Shown: positions 8,213 through 15,761, counted from the stretch's first letter. The stretch: 34,054 bases of DNA from Actinomycetes bacterium (GCA_023415515.1 JAEZKH010000477.1:1-34054), one strand, 5' to 3'. Notes: generated from the sequence alone by a model not told the origin. Numbers and translations are program-made.

Positions 8213-8515
8213 GTGGCGAGCGTGAACATCAAGCCACTCGAGGACAAGATCCTCGTACAGGCCAACGAGGCCGAGACCACGACCGCATCCGGTCTGGTCA
8301 TCCCCGACACCGCCAAGGAGAAGCCGCAGGAAGGCACCGTCGTCGCAGTTGGCCCCGGCCGCTGGGATGAGGACGGCGAGAAGCGGATCCCACTGGACGT
8401 GTCCGAGGGCGACACCGTCATCTACAGCAAGTACGGCGGCACCGAGATCAAGTACAACGGCGAGGAGTACCTGATTCTCTCCGCGCGCGACGTACTGGCC
8501 ATCGTCAACAAGTAA
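8213..8515 (+). CDS. groES: Co-chaperonin GroES
   Basis: The 10-kDa lid of the GroEL chaperonin; seven copies close the folding chamber. It has 100 residues beginning GTG-GCG (MASVNIKPLEDKILVQ). The mobile loop region EAETTTASGLVIPDTAKEKPQ and the C-terminal IKYNGEEYLILSARDVLAIV are typical of actinobacterial GroES. GGAAGGG at 8198-8204 is the ribosome site that fixes the GTG start. It is followed 81 bases later by groEL1 and controlled by the CIRCE element upstream. Confidence 0.97.
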   Translation: MASVNIKPLEDKILVQANEAETTTASGLVIPDTAKEKPQEGTVVAVGPGRWDEDGEKRIPLDVSEGDTVIYSKYGGTEIKYNGEEYLILSARDVLAIVNK

Positions 8516-8528
8516 CGACGAACATGAC

Positions 8529-8570
8529 CGCCCCGGCGATCCCCGCGTACAGCGGCGGATTCCCGGGGCG
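8529..8570 (+). other. Intercistronic hairpin between groES and groEL1
   Basis: CGCCCCGG (8529-8536) pairs perfectly with CCGGGGCG (8563-8570). An inner stem of ATCC/GGAT and CGC/GCG closes on a GTACA loop. There is no T-run, so it does not look like an ordinary terminator. It may stabilise or process the message, giving different amounts of GroES and GroEL1. Confidence 0.5.
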
Positions 8571-8596
8571 TCATGCATGACAAGGGGACACGCCCT

Positions 8597-10222
8597 ATGG
8601 CGAAAGAAATCGAATTCAACGAAACCGCGCGCCGGGCAATGGAGTCCGGCGTCGACAAGCTCGCCGACGCGGTCCGGGTGACGCTGGGGCCGCGCGGTAG
8701 GCACGTGGTGCTGGCCAAGGCGTTCGGCGGCCCCACCGTCACCAACGACGGCGTCACCATCGCTCGCGAGATCGACCTGGAAGACCCGTTCGAGAACCTG
8801 GGCGCCCAGCTGGTCAAGTCGGTGGCCACCAAGACCAACGACGTCGCCGGTGACGGCACGACGACGGCGACCGTGTTGGCCCAGGCGCTGGTGAAGGCCG
8901 GTCTGCGCAACGTCGCAGCAGGCGCCAACCCGATCGCGCTCGGCGCGGGAATCGGCAAGGCAGCCGATGCGGTCTCGGAGGCCCTGCTGGCTTCGGCCAC
9001 ACCGGTGTCGGACAAGACCGGAATCGCTCAGGTCGCCACGGTGTCGTCGCGCGACGAGCAGATCGGCGAGCTGGTCGGCGAGGCGATGACCAAGGTCGGC
9101 GCCGACGGCGTCGTCAGCGTCGAGGAATCGTCGACGCTGAACACCGAATTGGAGATCACCGACGGTGTCGGCTTCGACAAGGGCTTCATCTCGGCGTACT
9201 TCATCACCGACTTCGACTCCCAGGAAGCGGTGCTCGAAGACGCACTGGTGTTGCTGCACCGCGAGAAGATCAGCTCGCTGCCCGACCTGCTGCCGCTGCT
9301 GGAGAAGGTCGCCGAGGCGGGAAAGCCGCTGCTGATCGTTGCCGAAGACGTTGAGGGCGAAGCACTCTCGACGCTGGTGGTCAACGCGATCCGCAAGACG
9401 CTGAAGGCCGTCGCGGTCAAGGCGCCGTTCTTCGGTGACCGCCGCAAGGCGTTCTTGGAGGACCTCGCCATCGTGACCGGTGGCCAGGTGGTCAACCCCG
9501 ACGTCGGTTTGGTGCTGCGTGAGGTCGGCCTCGACGTGCTCGGCTCGGCTCGCCGGGTCGTCGTCAGCAAGGATCAGACCGTCATCGTCGACGGCGGCGG
9601 AACGAAGGACGCCATCGAGGGTCGCAAGGCTCAGCTGCGCTCCGAGATCGAGACCAGCGACTCCGACTGGGATCGCGAGAAGCTCGAGGAGCGGTTGGCG
9701 AAGCTGGCGGGCGGCGTGGCCGTCATCAAGGTCGGGGCGGCCACCGAGACCGCGCTCAAGGAGCGCAAGGAAAGCGTCGAGGACGCGGTCGCGGCCGCAA
9801 AAGCCGCCGTCGAAGAGGGCATCGTGACCGGTGGCGGCGCGGCCCTCGTGCAGGCCCGGTCCGCGCTCGCGTCGTTGAAGGAATCGCTTTCCGGCGACGA
9901 GGCGCTCGGCGTCGGCGTGTTCGAATCCGCGTTGTCGGCGCCGCTGTACTGGATCGCGACCAATGCGGGCCTCGACGGGCACGTCGTGGTCAATAAAGTC
10001 GGCGAACTGCCCGCCGGACAGGGCTTCAACGCCGCGACGCTGGAGTACGGCGACCTGGTCGCCGACGGTGTCGTCGACCCGGCCAAGGTCACCCGGTCAG
10101 CGGTGCTCAACGCCGCGTCGGTGGCCCGGATGGTGCTCACCACCGAGACGGCTGTCGTCGACAAGCCGGAGGAGCCGGTGGACGACGGCCATGGCCACGG
10201 CCACGGTCATCACCACCACTGA
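8597..10222 (+). CDS. groEL1: Chaperonin GroEL1 (60 kDa, His-rich C-terminus)
   Basis: Chaperonin subunit of 541 residues. TLGPRGRHVVL, TNDGVTIAREI and GDGTTTATVLAQAL are the ATP-binding motifs, and GGGAALVQA follows in the C-terminal equatorial domain. The tail DDGHGHGHGHHHH is the mark of mycobacterial GroEL1. Its paralogue GroEL2 usually ends in Gly-Met repeats instead. In M. smegmatis GroEL1 has a special role in mycolate synthesis and biofilm (known). The frame is open from 8573, but the ATG at 8597, preceded by AAGGGGAC, is the real start. Cotranscribed with groES. Confidence 0.96.
   Translation: MAKEIEFNETARRAMESGVDKLADAVRVTLGPRGRHVVLAKAFGGPTVTNDGVTIAREIDLEDPFENLGAQLVKSVATKTNDVAGDGTTTATVLAQALVKAGLRNVAAGANPIALGAGIGKAADAVSEALLASATPVSDKTGIAQVATVSSRDEQIGELVGEAMTKVGADGVVSVEESSTLNTELEITDGVGFDKGFISAYFITDFDSQEAVLEDALVLLHREKISSLPDLLPLLEKVAEAGKPLLIVAEDVEGEALSTLVVNAIRKTLKAVAVKAPFFGDRRKAFLEDLAIVTGGQVVNPDVGLVLREVGLDVLGSARRVVVSKDQTVIVDGGGTKDAIEGRKAQLRSEIETSDSDWDREKLEERLAKLAGGVAVIKVGAATETALKERKESVEDAVAAAKAAVEEGIVTGGGAALVQARSALASLKESLSGDEALGVGVFESALSAPLYWIATNAGLDGHVVVNKVGELPAGQGFNAATLEYGDLVADGVVDPAKVTRSAVLNAASVARMVLTTETAVVDKPEEPVDDGHGHGHGHHHH
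10139..10187 (+). repeat. 49-bp direct repeat, copy 1 (inside the groEL1 3' end)
   Basis: This segment encodes TTETAVVDKPEEPVDD near the GroEL1 C-terminus. It recurs without a mismatch at 10641-10689, 502 bases downstream. The match stops exactly where the His-rich codons begin. Confidence 0.95.
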
Positions 10223-10231
10223 GCAGTAGTT

Positions 10232-10268
10232 CGAAACACCCCCGGTCCGTTGGGCCGGGGGTGTTTCG
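10232..10268 (+). terminator. Hairpin terminator after groEL1
   Basis: CGAAACACCCCCGG (10232-10245) pairs perfectly over 14 bases with 10255-10268, with a 9-base loop. It starts ten bases after the groEL1 stop. The T-run is short (GTTTCGTT), as is usual for mycobacterial terminators. Confidence 0.85.
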
Positions 10269-10379
10269 TTGCGCATTGCTGCGCTCGACTGTGCGGATTC
10301 AGACCCGACACGCCGGGAGGGCCGTCAGCAGAAGCACAGTCGGTGGAGCAACGGCCAGTTCTTGAAAGCGCGATTGGAA

Positions 10380-10599
10380 ATGGCACCGGCTGTCGTCGTC
10401 ACACTCAGCCCGGCGTTCAACACGGAGACCTTCTTCGAGACCTGGTTTGGCCTCGCCAGGGAGGGCAAAATCAACCCGAAGACGCACATGCCCAGCTTCG
10501 TCCAGGTGGTCTCGATAATGCATGATGTTGGCACCCCTGGCTCGCGCACGCGGGTATCGGCCGAAATACCCCGAGTACAGCGCCGCCGACGCACCGTAG
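10380..10599 (+). pseudogene. Decayed cupin-type protein gene, C-terminal remnant
   Basis: The 470 bases after the groEL1 terminator hold no intact gene. One frame contains FFETWFGLAREGKINPK and MPSFVQVVSIM, which resembles the tail of small actinobacterial cupin proteins (typically FFETLFGLARDGK). The expected end of that tail appears in another frame as LAPLARARGYRPKYPEYS, stopping at TAG 10597-10599. A deletion of about 25 codons plus a frameshift would connect them. The N-terminal cupin barrel is missing. Family assignment is from remembered sequence patterns. Confidence 0.5.
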
Positions 10600-10640
10600 G
10601 TGCGACCGATGGCGTCGAATTCCCACGGCTGCAATACCGG

Positions 10641-10689
10641 ACCACCGAGACGGCTGTCGTCGACAAGCCGGAGGAGCCGGTGGACGACG
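10641..10689 (+). repeat. 49-bp direct repeat, copy 2 (duplicated groEL1 tail)
   Basis: An exact copy of groEL1 bases 10139-10187, lying outside any gene about 40 bases after the cupin remnant and 50 bases before the limonene-epoxide-hydrolase-like gene. It lacks the following His codons and is not attached to any other part of groEL1. Confidence 0.95.
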
Positions 10690-10738
10690 TCATGAAAGTC
10701 GCGGCCGCGAAACCTCTTGGCCGCTACCCTGTTGCGAC

Positions 10739-11119
10739 ATGGGCGACGCGACCGGCGATGCGGCGGGCACGGTAGATCGATTCTTGGCCGCGTGGGAACG
10801 GGCTGACGCCGGTGAGCTTTTGGGCTTTTTCGCCGATGATGCCGAATGGCATCCAGGTCCGATGAAGCCGGCTATCGGCAAGGCCGCGCTTCGGTCAGCA
10901 ATCGAGGAGTGGCTCAGGGGGGCGGTCGGCGTGCGCGCCGAGGTCCACTCGACGGTTTCGGACGGCAGGCTCGTCATGCACGAACGCACGGACCACTTCA
11001 TGCTCGGCGGAAGGAAGATCGCCACGCCGGTCGCGGCGGCGTTCGTAGTCGACGGAGGTCTGATCCACGCATGGCGCGAATACTTCGACATGTCGCCCTT
11101 CATCGGACCGCGGAGCTAG
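10739..11119 (+). CDS. Limonene-1,2-epoxide hydrolase-like protein (NTF2 fold)
   Basis: A 126-residue protein of the NTF2 fold. VDRFLAAWERADAGELLGFFADDAEWHPGP is the usual N-terminal half. Limonene epoxide hydrolases use an Arg-Asp pair in an RxD motif and a later Asp. Here R83 and D85 (HERTDHF) and D117 (WREYFDM) match that triad. The protein may therefore open an epoxide with water, although many relatives are uncharacterised. ATG at 10739; no strong ribosome site is visible. It stands alone between degraded genes, 50 bases after the second groEL1-tail copy. Confidence 0.75.
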   Translation: MGDATGDAAGTVDRFLAAWERADAGELLGFFADDAEWHPGPMKPAIGKAALRSAIEEWLRGAVGVRAEVHSTVSDGRLVMHERTDHFMLGGRKIATPVAAAFVVDGGLIHAWREYFDMSPFIGPRS

Positions 11120-11197
11120 GCCGGGTGCCGATCTGCAAGCCCAGAGGGATCGACTGGGGGGTGACCCCTGAAGGGACGTCCGCCCACACGTAGGTAA

Positions 11198-11464
11198 CGG
11201 GTTCGACTCAGCGGAATACCGCCGATCGGACTCCGCGCGGCGTCGGTGCTCAACTGCCCTTACGAGTGGCAGGCGAACGAACAGATGGCCCGCAACGCGG
11301 GCCTCACCCCCGCGGAGATCGAAACTATCGCCGGGGAAGGCGATTTGAAGTTGGACAGCCTCACCATCGGGTGGTTCAGCCTGCTGAGCCTGTTCCTGAA
11401 CGGCACCAGAGTTCCCCTCGAGACAACCGACAAGATCGGCGGGCGCACAGCTCCGCTGGGATGA
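11198..11464 (+). pseudogene. Carboxymuconolactone decarboxylase-family gene, internally deleted
   Basis: The readable frame (open from 11198, first GTG at 11246) contains NCPYEW, then ARNAGLTPAEIETIA, typical of the first half of CMD/AhpD-like proteins. It jumps directly to LTIGWFSLLSLFLNGTRVPLE, typical of their last helices. About 40-50 residues usually lie between these parts, and the first 40-60 residues are also absent. The remaining frame is uninterrupted, so a 72-residue product could be made, but it should not fold as a CMD protein. No ribosome site is visible. Confidence 0.6.
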
Positions 11465-11644
11465 GTCGGCCGAGCCGGAGAACGCCCAACGTGCACTCAC
11501 CGCGAAAAACCAACCGACTTTTCGCAGTCGATTCACGCTCGGCGCTCGCGTGACCGCGCGCCCCTGGGTAGCGTCGGCAGTGCCGAAAGTGCGTGGAGGT
11601 TATGTCGTGGACCTGCGACGCAAGACCCGGGGCTCCCCACCGAA

Positions 11645-12274
11645 GTGGTGGTCGAGCTGGACAACATCGGTGAATTGTTCAGCGCAGATCCACGCGGCCT
11701 GCTCACCGGCGCACGCCGTATCGACAGCGGTATGGACGAACTGGTGGAGCGGTTCCTTGCGCAAAAAGCAGTCAGGGCCGAACAGCGGATCGTACTGGAC
11801 CTCGCCACCGAGTGCTCCGACGAACAAGCCGTCGAAGTGGTGGCGGCCGTGCGGCGCTATTGCGGCCTGCGACTGCGCAGAGCCACCCGCGAACACAATC
11901 TCATCTGGCGCCAGGGCAAGCGGTCGCTACTCAACGGCTCGCTGCTGTTCGTCTCCGGCATCGCTTTGTCGTATCTCTTCGCGCGACCGGGGATGGGCGA
12001 GGTTGCCAATCAGCTGCTCGGAAACGGCGTCTTTCTCGTCGTGGCCTGGGTCGGTCTCTGGTATCCGCTCGACTTGCTGTTCATTGCGCGTGAGCAGGCA
12101 AAGCGAGAGATGCGCGTACTCGGCAAGATGCTCATCCTGCCGGTGGCTGTACGGGCGCACAGCCGCGCACAACCGGTCGCGGAGACACCCGACTCACCGA
12201 TGAGCCAGGGTCTACCACCGAGCCTGCGCACCCGTTTCCGCCGTTTCGGCGGACCGTCGAAATCGGGCGTCTGA
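11645..12274 (+). CDS. Two-helix membrane protein of unknown function
   Basis: I do not recognise this 209-residue protein. The first 90 residues are soluble and charged (VVVELDNIGELFSADPRGLL, then Arg-rich helices). Two hydrophobic segments follow, about 101-119 (GSLLFVSGIALSYLF) and 127-149 (GVFLVVAWVGLWYPLDLLFI), then a basic tail. The start is unsure. A good ribosome site, GGAGG (11595-11599), is ideally placed for a GTG at 11607, but that GTG is in another frame and would need a one-base shift before 11645. I give the first start in the coding frame. It faces a convergent gene 38 bases downstream. Confidence 0.6.
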   Translation: MVVELDNIGELFSADPRGLLTGARRIDSGMDELVERFLAQKAVRAEQRIVLDLATECSDEQAVEVVAAVRRYCGLRLRRATREHNLIWRQGKRSLLNGSLLFVSGIALSYLFARPGMGEVANQLLGNGVFLVVAWVGLWYPLDLLFIAREQAKREMRVLGKMLILPVAVRAHSRAQPVAETPDSPMSQGLPPSLRTRFRRFGGPSKSGV

Positions 12275-12312
12275 CGCAGCCGTTCGGAGCCGGACAGGGG
12301 CCGGGCGCGCGG

Positions 12313-12819
12313 TCAACCGGCCGTCGGCTGAATCGACACGAGCCGGTACGCGCCCGGCCGACTGTCGTCCGGGATCGTGAAGTGAACCAGCAGCGAGCCG
12401 GGAGGCAACTCGCCCGCGAAGCCGTTCAAGGTCCGCGGCAGAAACACTTTCGACTTGGCGTTGCCGTACCAGTTGGGGTCCGACGGGTCCACGGCGAGAC
12501 CTTCCACCGATTCGATCTCGCTGTCCCAGCGGTGCACGGCATCTGGAGGTGTGTCGCCGAAGCCGGTGGATTTCAGGTACGCATCGTCTTGCCCCGCAAG
12601 GGTGATAGCGGGCCCGCCGCCCACCGGAGTCCCGGTGATCGTCCCGTCGACGACATCGTCGGTCACCGACGCCAGCCGCGTCGCACACACCCCGTCGACG
12701 ACGACGGCCGGTGCGCAGAAAGCGGGCAGGGGGTCGGCGTGTGCCGCGGCGACGTTCAGGAGGGCCGGCATCGCGAAGACAGACGCGGCCGCGATCGTCC
12801 GGCTGCAGGTGTTCGACAT
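12313..12819 (-). CDS. Secreted protein of unknown function
   Basis: A 168-residue protein with a clear signal peptide: MSNTCSR, a hydrophobic core (IAAASVFAMPALLNVAAA), then a probable cut after AHA. The mature part has two Cys (FCAP, GVCATR) that could form a disulfide, a WDSEIESVEGLAVDPSDPNWYG segment and a C-terminal beta-rich region (GSLLVHFTIPDD). I recognise no domain. It is divergently transcribed from the next small secreted protein, sharing a 74-base upstream region. Confidence 0.75.
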   Translation of the reverse strand: MSNTCSRTIAAASVFAMPALLNVAAAHADPLPAFCAPAVVVDGVCATRLASVTDDVVDGTITGTPVGGGPAITLAGQDDAYLKSTGFGDTPPDAVHRWDSEIESVEGLAVDPSDPNWYGNAKSKVFLPRTLNGFAGELPPGSLLVHFTIPDDSRPGAYRLVSIQPTAG

Positions 12820-12893
12820 GGTTCAAATGTATTCGGCGGATTCGTGGCCGGCGTTACGCTGACGTCGGAATCGGCTTCAGCCCGGGAGAGCGT

Positions 12894-13262
12894 ATGCGAC
12901 TGCAGAGTCTGCGTAACGCGGCGGCCGTGCTTCTGGTGGCGTCAGCCGCGACCACGTCCGCGCCGCGGGCCGGTGCAGAAATTCTGGACCCCATCCCGGG
13001 AAACGGCTTCTTTGTCGTCGGGGCCGACGTCGCGCCGGGGCTCTACCGCACGGACGGGTCGGCCTCGACCTTCGGGGTCTGGATCAACGATGTGCCGACG
13101 CAGGACTCGATGTGCGTCTGGTTCACCTACAGCACGCCGGACGCGAACAAGGATCACGTCGTTGCGACGAACATGTCCGTCGGTCCGATGTACGCGAACA
13201 TCAACACGACGGTCAAGGCCTTCGAGTCGCAGAACTGCGAACCCTGGATCCGCGCCACCTGA
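12894..13262 (+). CDS. Small secreted protein of unknown function
   Basis: A 122-residue protein. The signal peptide MRLQSLRNAAAVLLVASAA ends near APRAGA. The mature part has IPGNGFFVVGADVAPGLYRT, a pattern seen in small actinobacterial secreted proteins ('VGxDIxPGTYRS'), and two Cys (SMCVW, QNCEPW) that may pair. The open frame extends to 12711, but the ATG at 12894 with GGGAGAG just upstream gives a proper signal peptide. Function unknown. Confidence 0.75.
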   Translation: MRLQSLRNAAAVLLVASAATTSAPRAGAEILDPIPGNGFFVVGADVAPGLYRTDGSASTFGVWINDVPTQDSMCVWFTYSTPDANKDHVVATNMSVGPMYANINTTVKAFESQNCEPWIRAT

Positions 13263-13318
13263 TCGGGAATTGATGTGCGCGCTGCGGTGCTATATGGGCA
13301 TACCCACTGGAGGATGCA

Positions 13319-13981
13319 ATGAGTAGGCGTTACCCGGCGATTGCGTTCACCGACGGCGTTCAGACAGCCCAACTCGAGCACGGCAGCAATGCCTTCTACG
13401 ACCGCAAGCGCAGCGCGGGCGCAGCTGCCGTCGAACCTGATGCGTTGACTGACGACGAGATCGAATTCCTCGGCGAGCGCGACGGTTTCTATCTGGCCAC
13501 GGTGAGCGAGACCGGTTGGCCATACGTGCAACATCGGGGTGGCCCCCCTGGCTTCGTGCGGGTGCTCGACGAGCACACGATCGGCTGGGCTGACTTCCGC
13601 GGCAACCTGCAATACATCAGCACCGGCAACCTCGGCGGCGACGACCGTGTCGCGATCATCGCCATGGACTATGCGCGACGCAGGCGGCTCAAGCTATTCG
13701 GACATGCGCGCATCGTCACCGCCGAGCAGGATCCGGACCTGGTGCGGTCGCTGGGCGATGCTCGTTATGACGCGGTCGTCGAACGCGGGGTCATCGTGGC
13801 CGTGGAGGCCTTCGACTGGAACTGCCCGCAGCACATCACACCCCGCCTCACCGCGGCCGAACTCGAGCCCGCGCTCGCCGGACTGCGCCAACGGCTGGCC
13901 GACCTCGAAGCGCAGAACGCGGCGCTCAAGGCGCAACTCGATGAGCGCACGGTCAACGACGTGAGCCGACACCCGGGCTAA
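13319..13981 (+). CDS. Pyridoxamine 5'-phosphate oxidase-family flavoprotein
   Basis: A 220-residue split-barrel protein of the PPOX class, which binds FMN, F420 or haem. FLGERDGFYLATVSETGWPYVQHRGG is the N-terminal barrel motif and GWADFRGNLQYISTGNL the cofactor-facing strand. KLFGHARIV follows. The last 40 residues form a probable coiled coil (LEPALAGLRQRLADLEAQNA), suggesting a dimer or oligomer beyond the usual barrel dimer. The ATG at 13319 follows CTGGAGGATGCA, a strong ribosome site. The true substrate cannot be read from the sequence. Confidence 0.82.
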   Translation: MSRRYPAIAFTDGVQTAQLEHGSNAFYDRKRSAGAAAVEPDALTDDEIEFLGERDGFYLATVSETGWPYVQHRGGPPGFVRVLDEHTIGWADFRGNLQYISTGNLGGDDRVAIIAMDYARRRRLKLFGHARIVTAEQDPDLVRSLGDARYDAVVERGVIVAVEAFDWNCPQHITPRLTAAELEPALAGLRQRLADLEAQNAALKAQLDERTVNDVSRHPG

Positions 13982-14067
13982 CCGTTCCAAGAATCCGCCA
14001 AGACGCCGGATCCACTCTGTGCGTCACGGGTCGCCACTGGCCCGTGCAGCCACGGAGAGGATCCACC

Positions 14068-14534
14068 ATGAAGATCAAAATCGTCGTCGCCCTGTCGATC
14101 GCGACCGCCGCAGCCCTACCCCTATCCGCCGCGGCGAACGCGTGCGGCGGTGGCGAAGCGCCTCCCGACGACGAGTTCGTGACCCCGTCGGGAAACATCA
14201 TCTGCGACATCTACTCCGACGGATCGGGTGTGGGTTGCGAGATCCGCGACCGCACCTGGGTGGTGCCGGCATCCATCAACGGCCCGTTCGGCAGGGAGTG
14301 CAATCTCGAATTCGGCGGTCTGGAGTTCTACGTCAGCGGGGCAAGCCCGGAGGGCTGGGATGCTACGAAGGCGTGAGCAAGTTCAGCGGGACGGTCACGA
14401 AGACGCTCGACTACGGGCAGAGCATGTCCTACGGCGTGATCACCTGCGACAGCGAGTCTGCCGGCGTGACGTGCACCGACACCGGCACCGGGCACTTCGT
14501 CCGCATCTCACGCGAAAACTTCGAGCTGGGCTGA
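14068..14534 (+). pseudogene. Secreted two-domain-Cys protein with a frameshift
   Basis: The ATG at 14068 after GAGAGG starts a signal peptide (MKIKIVVALSIATAAALPL) and a mature chain with EFVTPSGNIICDI and GVGCEIRDRTW, a pattern of mycobacterial secreted Cys-rich proteins. The frame stops at 14376. The expected second half, LGCYEGVSKFSG, YGVITCDSESAGVTCTD and GHFVRISRENFELG, continues in another frame to 14534. Adding one G to the GGGG run at 14338-14341 restores a sensible join (YVSGGKPGGLGCYEG). One lost base explains everything, either as a real mutation or an assembly error. Confidence 0.7.
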
Positions 14535-14555
14535 CCGTCTCTTATTGTCAGCTGA

Positions 14556-15137
14556 GTGATCTCAGATCCGACGCCATGGGCCGACGAGCTACTCAGGGTC
14601 GCCGAGCGACTGCAGGCGAAGACGAAGCAGACGCGTTGGACCGCCCGAACCGACGTACTCATCGAACGGGACTATGCGGTGAGCGCATATGCGGTGCGCC
14701 GGTTGATCGAGTCCCACCTGATGCCGAAGGCGATGGTGCAGTACCGAATCCCCGTGCGGCGCTTCGATTCGGGCGCACAACTGCCCATCGCTCCCGGCGA
14801 TGCGGGTGTCTCCTACGATCTCGAGCAGAGCCGACGAGAGATACTTCCCCTCGCCGACCTGTGCCACCAGATCCTGAACAATTCGGTGTTCTCCTTCTAT
14901 TGCGGGGAGACCGGGGACCTCTTCGACGGCGTCTACCTGGCATCGGGTCGCGACGCCGACCACGTCGCCCGCCTGGTACTGGCTTCGGATTACATCGCGC
15001 TGTGTGCCGATGTCGGAGCTGCGGTGCTGGATCGCCGATCCACTTCTGGAATTGGGCGCCGCCATGGTGCAGAATGGGATGAACGACCCAGAAAGGGCAC
15101 GGAATGGCTGGACGGGCGCCCCACCTCGAGCGGGTAA
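14556..15137 (+). CDS. Hypothetical cytoplasmic protein
   Basis: I do not recognise this 193-residue protein. It is soluble, helical and charged (ADELLRVAERLQAKTKQTRW, AVSAYAVRRLIESHLMP), with a central LADLCHQILNNSVFSFY. The last 35 residues turn into Arg/Gly-rich low-quality sequence (RRSTSGIGRRHGAEWDERPR), as if read out of frame, so the natural C-terminus may have been lost. The GTG start at 14556 lies 7 bases after a -10-like TATTGT (14543-14548), which suggests a leaderless message. The end overlaps the next gene by 34 bases. Confidence 0.6.
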   Translation: MISDPTPWADELLRVAERLQAKTKQTRWTARTDVLIERDYAVSAYAVRRLIESHLMPKAMVQYRIPVRRFDSGAQLPIAPGDAGVSYDLEQSRREILPLADLCHQILNNSVFSFYCGETGDLFDGVYLASGRDADHVARLVLASDYIALCADVGAAVLDRRSTSGIGRRHGAEWDERPRKGTEWLDGRPTSSG

Positions 15138-15706
15138 GCCTGTTCTCCGACGGTGTTTTCGCAGTCCTGATCACCATCTTGGTGCTCGAGTTGAAACCTC
15201 CTGAAGGCGCCACTTTCTCAGCGCTGTTGCCGTTGTGGCCGACGGGACTCAGCTACGCCGTGAGCTACATGTTCATCGCCATCGTCTGGGTCAATCACCA
15301 CCACTTGTTCGCATACGCAGAAGCCGTGACCCCCCGCCTGCTCTGGTCGAACTTCCTGCACCTGTTCTCCGTGTCGCTGATCCCGTTCGCCACCGAGTGG
15401 GTTGCCGACAGTCGACTGGCGGCGGCGCCGGTGACGGCTTACGCGTCGGTCTTCGTGGTCGTCAACGTCACGTATCTGGCGCTGTGCTGGGAGATCATCG
15501 ATCGCCCGGCGAATGAGAACATCACCGCGTTGATGCGACGGATGTTGACGATGCGGTCGTTCGTCACGATCGGTGTCTTCGTCGTCGCCGGCTTCGCCGC
15601 CGTCGAGTGGCCGGTCGTCGGAATGGCGCTGATCTGCCTGTGCTTGATCGGCTATACGCGACCCGACGTGCCAGCCGGACGGGCCGCGGCGAATCTGTCC
15701 GACTGA
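15104..15706 (+). CDS. TMEM175-family (DUF1211) potassium channel protein
   Basis: A 200-residue membrane protein. Helix 1 begins ERVSLFSDGVFAVLITILVLEL and carries the RxxxFSD signature of the TMEM175 family. Members form tetrameric potassium-permeable channels in bacteria and endosomal channels in animals. WVNHHHLF follows in the third helix region and about six hydrophobic stretches are visible, matching the single-repeat bacterial form. The ATG at 15104 has AAAGGG upstream. The gene overlaps the preceding hypothetical gene by 34 bases, so the two may be cotranscribed. Confidence 0.88.
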   Translation: MAGRAPHLERVSLFSDGVFAVLITILVLELKPPEGATFSALLPLWPTGLSYAVSYMFIAIVWVNHHHLFAYAEAVTPRLLWSNFLHLFSVSLIPFATEWVADSRLAAAPVTAYASVFVVVNVTYLALCWEIIDRPANENITALMRRMLTMRSFVTIGVFVVAGFAAVEWPVVGMALICLCLIGYTRPDVPAGRAAANLSD

Positions 15707-15761
15707 CGCGATGTTCGAGTGACCGACTCACGGTGCTCGGCACGGTATCTTGGCAGGTGAG

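Noticed and set aside
7025..9982. Long reverse-strand open frame (985 codons) opposite the hydrolase and groES-groEL1.
   Set aside because: It is antisense to well-identified genes; its residues are the Arg/Asp/Gly/Val-rich mix expected from reading GC-rich codons backwards, with no recognisable domain.
10299..10693. Reverse-strand frames after groEL1, one with YGASAALYSGYFGRYPRA.
   Set aside because: The forward-strand reading resembles a cupin tail in two fragments, and the reverse frames run through the duplicated groEL1 tail in antisense, so they are shadows.
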